This document shows positions 59,912-64,000 of a DNA stretch of 64,000 nucleotides, in pieces. The notes beneath the pieces are model-generated. The model saw only the letters and a program-made list of their open reading frames with translations. It did not search any database and was not told where the DNA came from. How positions within the stretch are numbered: the stretch's first letter is position 1; the number at the start of each line of letters is the position of its first letter. Origin of the DNA: DATDFB01 sp036522835 (lineage in GTDB: Bacteria > Acidobacteriota > Thermoanaerobaculia > Gp7-AA8); contig DATDFB010000125.1 in NCBI GenBank assembly GCA_036522835.1, forward strand, positions 9,259 through 73,258, given 5' to 3'. Position numbers and translations under genes: made by a program.

Positions 59912-61207
59912 TCAGGCCACGGCTTCGCCGCGCAGCGTGTGGTGCTGGGCCTGATCGATGCGGACGCCGAGCATGCTCCCGAGCATGGGCGGCCGCCCGG
60001 CTACGAAGTTGACGACGAAGTTGTCGTCCGTGCGCCCGGCGAACATCGACGGGTCGTTGCGGCTCGGCCCTTCCACCAGCACCGGGAGCACGCGCCCGCG
60101 GTACGACTCCAGGCGCTCGCGCTTGATGCGCTCGTGCAGCTCGAAGAGGCGCGTGAGGCGCTCCGAAGCGACCGCGTCGTCGACCGGCGCTCCGAGCTTC
60201 AGCGACGGCGTGCCCGGCCGCGGCGAATACTTGAACGCGAAGAGCGACCCGTAGCGGATCTCCTCGATGAGCGAGAGCGTCTGTGCGAAATCCTCCTCCG
60301 TCTCGCCGGGGAATCCGACGATGACGTCGGTCGAGAAATGCATTTCCGGGATGGCCTCGCGGATGCGCGCGATGGTCTCGACGTACTTTTCGCGTGTGTA
60401 CAGCCGCTTCATCCGCCGCAGCACGCGCGACGAGCCCGACTGCACCGGCAGGTGCAGATAGCGCGAGATGTTGGCGTGATCGCGCATGGCCGCGATCATC
60501 GAGTCGTTGACCTCGGCCGGATGCGAGGTCATGAAGCGCAGCCGGGCCACGCCGTCGATCTGGGCGACCGCGGCGAGGAGCGCGCCGAAGTCGCGGCCGC
60601 TGACGGGGCAGCGGTAGGCGTTCACGGTCTGACCGAGAAGCTCGATCTCCACCCGCCCGCTCGCCCGCACCTCGGCCAGCACATCGTCGAAGGGACGCGA
60701 GACCTCGCGGCCGCGCGTCGTCGGCACGATGCAGAACGTGCAGTTCTTGTTGCAGCCTTCGATGATCGTCACTTGCGCTTTCGTCGCCGAGGGACGGTCG
60801 AGCGCGAGATAGTCGTAGCGGCGGTCGTCGGGGAAGTCGACGGCGACGCGCTTGCTGCCGCTGAGCACTTCGTCGAGGTAGCCGACGTTTCCAGGGCCCA
60901 TGACGAAGTCGACCCACGGCGCGCGCTCGCGGATGCGCTCTCCTTCCTGCTGCGCGACGCAACCGCAGACGCCGATCTGCAGCGCGCCGCGCTCCTGCTT
61001 CAATTCGCGCAGCTCGCCGAGGCGGGAGAAGACCTTGTGCTCCGACTTCTCGCGGATCGAGCAGGTGTTGAGGAGGATCAGCCCCGCCTCGCGCTCGTCC
61101 TCGACGCGGCGCCACCCGCGCAGTTTGAGCGCGCCGGAAAGGCGCTGGCTGTCGAGATCGTTCATCTGACAGCCCCAGGTCTCGATGAAGTAGGTTTGAT
61201 CCGTCAC
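59912..61207 (-). CDS. miaB: tRNA-2-methylthio-N6-dimethylallyladenosine synthase MiaB
   Basis: Radical-SAM methylthiotransferase acting on i6A37 of tRNAs reading U-initial codons. 431 residues from GTG 61207: N-terminal domain Cys13, Cys49 and Cys83 (GCVAQQ) for the auxiliary 4Fe-4S cluster; radical-SAM CxxxCxxC at C152, C156, C159 (GCNKNCTFC); TSHPAEVND and LPVQSGSSRVLRRMKRLYTRE; C-terminal TRAM domain. GTG overlaps the upstream stop by 4 nt (GTGA). Confidence 0.96.
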   Translation of the reverse strand: MTDQTYFIETWGCQMNDLDSQRLSGALKLRGWRRVEDEREAGLILLNTCSIREKSEHKVFSRLGELRELKQERGALQIGVCGCVAQQEGERIRERAPWVDFVMGPGNVGYLDEVLSGSKRVAVDFPDDRRYDYLALDRPSATKAQVTIIEGCNKNCTFCIVPTTRGREVSRPFDDVLAEVRASGRVEIELLGQTVNAYRCPVSGRDFGALLAAVAQIDGVARLRFMTSHPAEVNDSMIAAMRDHANISRYLHLPVQSGSSRVLRRMKRLYTREKYVETIARIREAIPEMHFSTDVIVGFPGETEEDFAQTLSLIEEIRYGSLFAFKYSPRPGTPSLKLGAPVDDAVASERLTRLFELHERIKRERLESYRGRVLPVLVEGPSRNDPSMFAGRTDDNFVVNFVAGRPPMLGSMLGVRIDQAQHHTLRGEAVA

Positions 61208-61746
61208 TGGAGCTTCTTTAACGCGTCGCCCGCGTCCGTCAATTCTTTCCTGGCCTCGTCGAGCCGTTTTTTCGTCTCGCCGAAGCGCGCCACCAAAACC
61301 GTATCGCGGCGGTCGAGGTCCGATTCCTCGTAATACGCGAGCTCCAGCCGGCGCAATTCCGCCTCCAGCCCGGCCACCTTTTTCTCGGCGGCGTCGAAGC
61401 GCGTCTGCGCGGCGGCGCGGGCCTTGCGCAATTCCTCGAACTTCTCCGTCGTCGTCTTCGTGTCGGACGGCGGCGCCGGCGCAGCCGTTGACGTCGCCGC
61501 CGACGGCAGCGCGTTCTTCTTCACGTCGTCGTTCGTGATCACCTTCCCCGTGGGCTTGCGCGGACCGCCGGCGGCCTTCGCCGCTTTCACCAGCGGCGAG
61601 TCCTCGGGGGGCTTCGGAGGATCGTCGATGGCGAGCAGTAGAACGGCGGCCAGGAGTGTCATTCCGAGCCGCAACGGCGGCGAGGAACCCCCCCGCCATC
61701 GGCGATGGGGATTCCTCGCCATGCTCGGAATGACACGGAGGTTCAT
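61204..61746 (-). CDS. Coiled-coil exported protein with repeat-modified signal region
   Basis: 180 residues if started at ATG 61746, which overlaps the cupin stop (ATGA); 152 if started at ATG 61662. The 61746 form begins MNLR, then about 26 residues encoded by palindrome family C, then LLAAVLLLAI, a hydrophobic signal-like stretch. The 61662 form begins MTLLAAVLLLAI directly. The likely ancestral signal was MNLR plus LLAAV. The mature part is Pro/Lys/Thr-rich, then a coiled coil (FEELRKARAAAQTRFDAAEKKVAGLEAELRRLELAYYEE) to the C-terminus. Function unknown; coupled to miaB. Confidence 0.65.
   Translation of the reverse strand: MNLRVIPSMARNPHRRWRGGSSPPLRLGMTLLAAVLLLAIDDPPKPPEDSPLVKAAKAAGGPRKPTGKVITNDDVKKNALPSAATSTAAPAPPSDTKTTTEKFEELRKARAAAQTRFDAAEKKVAGLEAELRRLELAYYEESDLDRRDTVLVARFGETKKRLDEARKELTDAGDALKKLQ
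61656..61736. repeat. Palindrome family C (81 bp), inserted in a coding region
   Basis: Perfect 14-bp terminal inverted repeat GTGTCATTCCGAGC/GCTCGGAATGACAC with a paired interior, as at 46044-46110. It lies within the signal-peptide-coding part of the gene at 61204-61746, keeps the frame, and its right end provides an ATG (61662) that could serve as an internal start. Confidence 0.8.
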
Positions 61747-62120
61747 GGCGCGCTCGTTCCTTCGCGGCCGTAGCGGTCCTCGATGCGCACGACGTCGTCG
61801 AGCTCCGGGGTCGACACCTCGGCCACGTCCGTCTCCTCGACCGCTTCCATCCGATGGATCAAGAGCGGCGGAATGTGAAAGGCCTCCCCTGCCTTGAGCG
61901 CGATCTCGCGGCGGTCGCCGTTCGACTCGATCGTCAGCTTCAGCTCGCCGCGCAGCACGTACAGCGTCTCTTCCTTCCGGTTGTGGTACTGCAGCGAGAG
62001 GCACTCGCCGCGATTCACGTGCAGGATCTTGCCGGCGTAGCGGTCGCACTTGGCGAAGATGAGCTCATAGCCCCACGGCTTCGGCACCCGCTGGACCTCG
62101 GTCGGCTCGAACCAGCTCAT
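61743..62120 (-). CDS. Cupin-domain mannose-6-phosphate isomerase-like protein
   Basis: 125 residues: EVQRVPKPWGYELIFAKCDRYAGKILHVNRGECLSLQYHNRKEETLYVLRGELKLTIESNGDRREIALKAGEAFHIPPLLIHRMEAVEETDVAEVSTPELDDVVRIEDRYGR. The two cupin motifs with metal-ligand His/Glu (QYHNRKEETLYV and HIPPLLIHR) match type II phosphomannose-isomerase C-terminal domains. ATG 62120 overlaps the ptsI stop. It may act on a phosphosugar; a standalone role is not established. Confidence 0.88.
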   Translation of the reverse strand: MSWFEPTEVQRVPKPWGYELIFAKCDRYAGKILHVNRGECLSLQYHNRKEETLYVLRGELKLTIESNGDRREIALKAGEAFHIPPLLIHRMEAVEETDVAEVSTPELDDVVRIEDRYGREGTSAP

Positions 62121-63922
62121 ACGCTCTTCTGGACCAGCCCCTCGGGAAAGCGCGTGGCCACGCTCTCGATCACGAACTCCTCGATCTCCTGCGCGGTTCT
62201 CTTGGTGAGCGCGATGTCGGCGATGCGCTTGGCATCGCGGTAGCGCGCGGCGCGGATCACGTTCTTGATTACCGGCACCGACGACGGGTTCATGGAGAAG
62301 GTCTCCAGGCCGAGGCCGAGGAGGACGATCGCGTAGATCGGATCGGCGGCCATCTCGCCGCACATCGACACCGGGATGCCGGCCTTCTTCCCCGCGTCGA
62401 TCACGCCCTTGATCAGGCGCAGCAGCGCGGGATGCAGCGGCTCGTAGAGATAGCTGACGTTCTCGTTCGAGCGGTCGATGGCCAGCGAGTATTGGATTAG
62501 ATCGTTCGTGCCGATGGCGAAGAAGTCGGCTTCCTGCGCCAGGATGTCGGCGATGACGGCCGCCGACGGCACCTCGACCATGATCCCCACTTTGAGGTCC
62601 TGCCTGTACGGCAGGCCGTCGGCGTCGAGCTCCGACTTCAGCTCGCGGATGAGCGTCTTCACCTGACGCAGCTCCTGCACGCCGGAGACGAGGGGGAACA
62701 TGATGCGCAGGTCGCCGTACGCGGAGGCGCGCAGGAGCGCGCGGAGCTGCTGCTTGAACATGTCGCGCTTCTTCATGCAGAGGCGCAGGCCGCGCAGGCC
62801 CAGGACGGGGTTGTCTTCGCGCGTGCCGATGACTTCGCGCGCGAGCTTTTTGCCGCCGAGGTCGAAGGTGCGGATGACGCAGGCGCGGGGCGCGCACGAT
62901 TCGACGAGGCTGCGGTAGAGCTGGAAGTGCTCGTCCTCGGTCGGCAGCACGGGCGACTTGGAGATGTAGAGGAACTCCGACCGATACAGCCCGATCCCCT
63001 CGGCGCCGAAGCGGATGGCGTCCTTCAATTCTTCGACGAGCTCGATGTTTGCCTGCAGGGTGATGCGCCGCTCGTCCTTCGTCATCGCGGCGAGATCGCG
63101 GTTCTCGAGGAGGCGCCGCTCCTGCTCGAGGTGGCGGATGACCCGCGACTGGTACTCCGCGATCATCGCCTGCGTCGGGTTGACGATGATCGTCCCTTCG
63201 TAGCCGTCGACGATGATCATCTCTTCGTTGTCGATGATCTTGGTCAGGCGCGGCACGCCGATGACCGCCGGCATGAAGAGCGACTTGGCAATGATTGACG
63301 TGTGCGAGGTCCGCCCGCCGGTCTCGCTGGCGAAGCCGACGATGGGGCGGCGGTTGAAGTGGATGGTGTCGGAGGGCGTGAGATCGTCGGCCAGGATGAC
63401 GACGTCGTGCTTGATCTCGCTCAGGTCGTGGTGGGCAATGCCCTGCAGGTTCTTGAGCACGCGGTCGGCCACGTCCTTCACGTCGGCGACGCGCTCCTTG
63501 AGGTAGGTGTCTTCGAAGCTGGCGAAGCGCGCCTGCAGCTCTTCCTGCACCTCGGCCACGGCCCACTCGGCGTTGACCTGCTCGCTCTCGATCTTCGACA
63601 CGACTTTGTCGTTGAACGACGGGTCGGTGACGATCATGGCGTGCGCTTCGAAGATCTGCGCGTACTCGTCGCCCATGGAGCGGCTGACTTTGTGCTTGAG
63701 GTCGAGGAGCTCGTCGCGCGTTTTCTCCCGCGCGGAGTTGAAGCGGCCGACTTCGTCCTCCACCTCTTCGTCGCGGATGGGGACGCGGTACACCGAGGCC
63801 TCGCGCTTCTCGATGATGACGGCGCGGCCGATGGCAATGCCGGGCGAGACGCCGATGCCCTTGTAGGTGCGAACGTCGCGGCGCGCCGCGGCCAGGGAGC
63901 GTTGGAGGGTGTCGCTGGTCAC
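62117..63922 (-). CDS. ptsI: Phosphoenolpyruvate-protein phosphotransferase (enzyme I)
   Basis: Transfers phosphate from PEP to HPr. About 601 residues from GTG 63922 (604 from ATG 63931). Phospho-His motif GGRTSHTSIIAKS (H210 in the longer form), EGIGLYRSEFLY, VMVEVPSAAVIADILAQEADFFAIGTNDLIQY and the active-site Cys of SMCGEMAADP. Start: TACAAT at 63935-63930 overlaps the ATG and lies 7 nt before GTG 63922, matching the leaderless pattern, so GTG is preferred. No HPr or EIIA gene is in the window. Confidence 0.94.
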   Translation of the reverse strand: MTSDTLQRSLAAARRDVRTYKGIGVSPGIAIGRAVIIEKREASVYRVPIRDEEVEDEVGRFNSAREKTRDELLDLKHKVSRSMGDEYAQIFEAHAMIVTDPSFNDKVVSKIESEQVNAEWAVAEVQEELQARFASFEDTYLKERVADVKDVADRVLKNLQGIAHHDLSEIKHDVVILADDLTPSDTIHFNRRPIVGFASETGGRTSHTSIIAKSLFMPAVIGVPRLTKIIDNEEMIIVDGYEGTIIVNPTQAMIAEYQSRVIRHLEQERRLLENRDLAAMTKDERRITLQANIELVEELKDAIRFGAEGIGLYRSEFLYISKSPVLPTEDEHFQLYRSLVESCAPRACVIRTFDLGGKKLAREVIGTREDNPVLGLRGLRLCMKKRDMFKQQLRALLRASAYGDLRIMFPLVSGVQELRQVKTLIRELKSELDADGLPYRQDLKVGIMVEVPSAAVIADILAQEADFFAIGTNDLIQYSLAIDRSNENVSYLYEPLHPALLRLIKGVIDAGKKAGIPVSMCGEMAADPIYAIVLLGLGLETFSMNPSSVPVIKNVIRAARYRDAKRIADIALTKRTAQEIEEFVIESVATRFPEGLVQKSV

Positions 63923-63929
63923 TGAAGGC

Positions 63930-63935
63930 ATTGTA
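63930..63935 (-). promoter_or_regulatory. Leaderless-type -10 box TACAAT for ptsI
   Basis: TACAAT on the minus strand, seven bases (GCCTTCA) before GTG 63922. It overlaps the alternative ATG 63931. Confidence 0.5.
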
Positions 63936-63945
63936 CGGGAAGCGT

Positions 63946-64000
63946 GCGCCCCTCACCCTGGCGCTGCGCGCCTGTCCCTCTCCCCGCTTGCGGGGAGAGG
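63946..64000. repeat. GC-rich hairpin repeat cut by the window edge
   Basis: CGTGCGCCCCTCACCC is half of a family A-like arm followed by CTCTCCCCGCTTGCGGGGAGAGG, a perfect hairpin (CTCTCCCCGC/GCGGGGAGAG). The element continues beyond the window, so its full size is unknown. It lies upstream of ptsI. Confidence 0.55.

Overview
This window is a gene-dense, high-GC (about two-thirds G+C by eye) bacterial chromosome segment from a Gram-negative-type organism. The evidence for an outer membrane is LptF/LptG, LolA, TolC and KdsD. The combination of a fused LptF-LptG permease, several secreted S9 peptidases, a SpoIVB-type S55 protein, DUF4185 and PA14 secreted proteins, and lone four-helix-bundle (S23/IVP) genes fits an Acidobacteriota-like lineage. 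That assignment is inference; no rRNA gene is present to test it.

Layout. 1-4.1 kb: dnaG and mutS2 (minus). 4.2-7.3 kb: secreted proteins, including a PA14 metalloprotease-like protein. 7.3-9.7 kb: rpsU and a lipoprotein prolyl oligopeptidase. 9.7-11.2 kb: a decayed stretch with two broken genes. 11.2-14.8 kb: a minus cluster of udk, a zinc ribbon, a secreted protein, a squalene/phytoene synthase and a GGR-like flavoprotein. 14.9-18.7 kb: murJ, then two peptide-ABC ATPases. 18.7-24.8 kb: a TolC-YIP1-adaptor-ATPase-permease efflux operon, interrupted by a small inverted-repeat cassette. 24.9-32.6 kb: S55 protein, beta-propeller protein, then peptide-binding lipoprotein and two permeases, which probably complete the transporter whose ATPases lie at 16.6-18.7 kb. 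32.6-41 kb: coaD, TPR, S9 peptidase, DUF4185, DUF1906, polyprenyl synthase, yajQ, lolA, kdsD. 41-46 kb: toxin-antitoxin remnant, panE, dinB, pckA. 46-52 kb: two tandem GNATs, lptFG, hom, metB. 52-57.9 kb: acyl-CoA ligase, 43-bp repeat array, GNAT, parB, parA, bifunctional nuclease, LysR regulator. 57.9-64 kb: S9 peptidase, miaB, a coiled-coil protein, cupin, ptsI.

The most unusual content is non-coding. (1) At least four loci carry inverted arrays built of 7-bp units whose sequence differs by locus while period and hairpin layout are kept. One pair encloses a four-helix-bundle gene inside the efflux operon, and a second, gene-less copy shares the same junction words. (2) Three short palindrome families occur both between genes and in frame inside genes, supplying stop codons, a coding linker, part of a signal-peptide region and possibly a start codon. 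(3) A 43-bp tandem array of palindromes lies next to parAB. (4) A Met-codon-rich leader with a hairpin precedes metB-hom. (5) TANNNT boxes 6-9 nt before start codons suggest widespread leaderless transcription; these boxes were used to choose several starts.

No tRNA, rRNA, CRISPR array, transposase or integrase gene was found.
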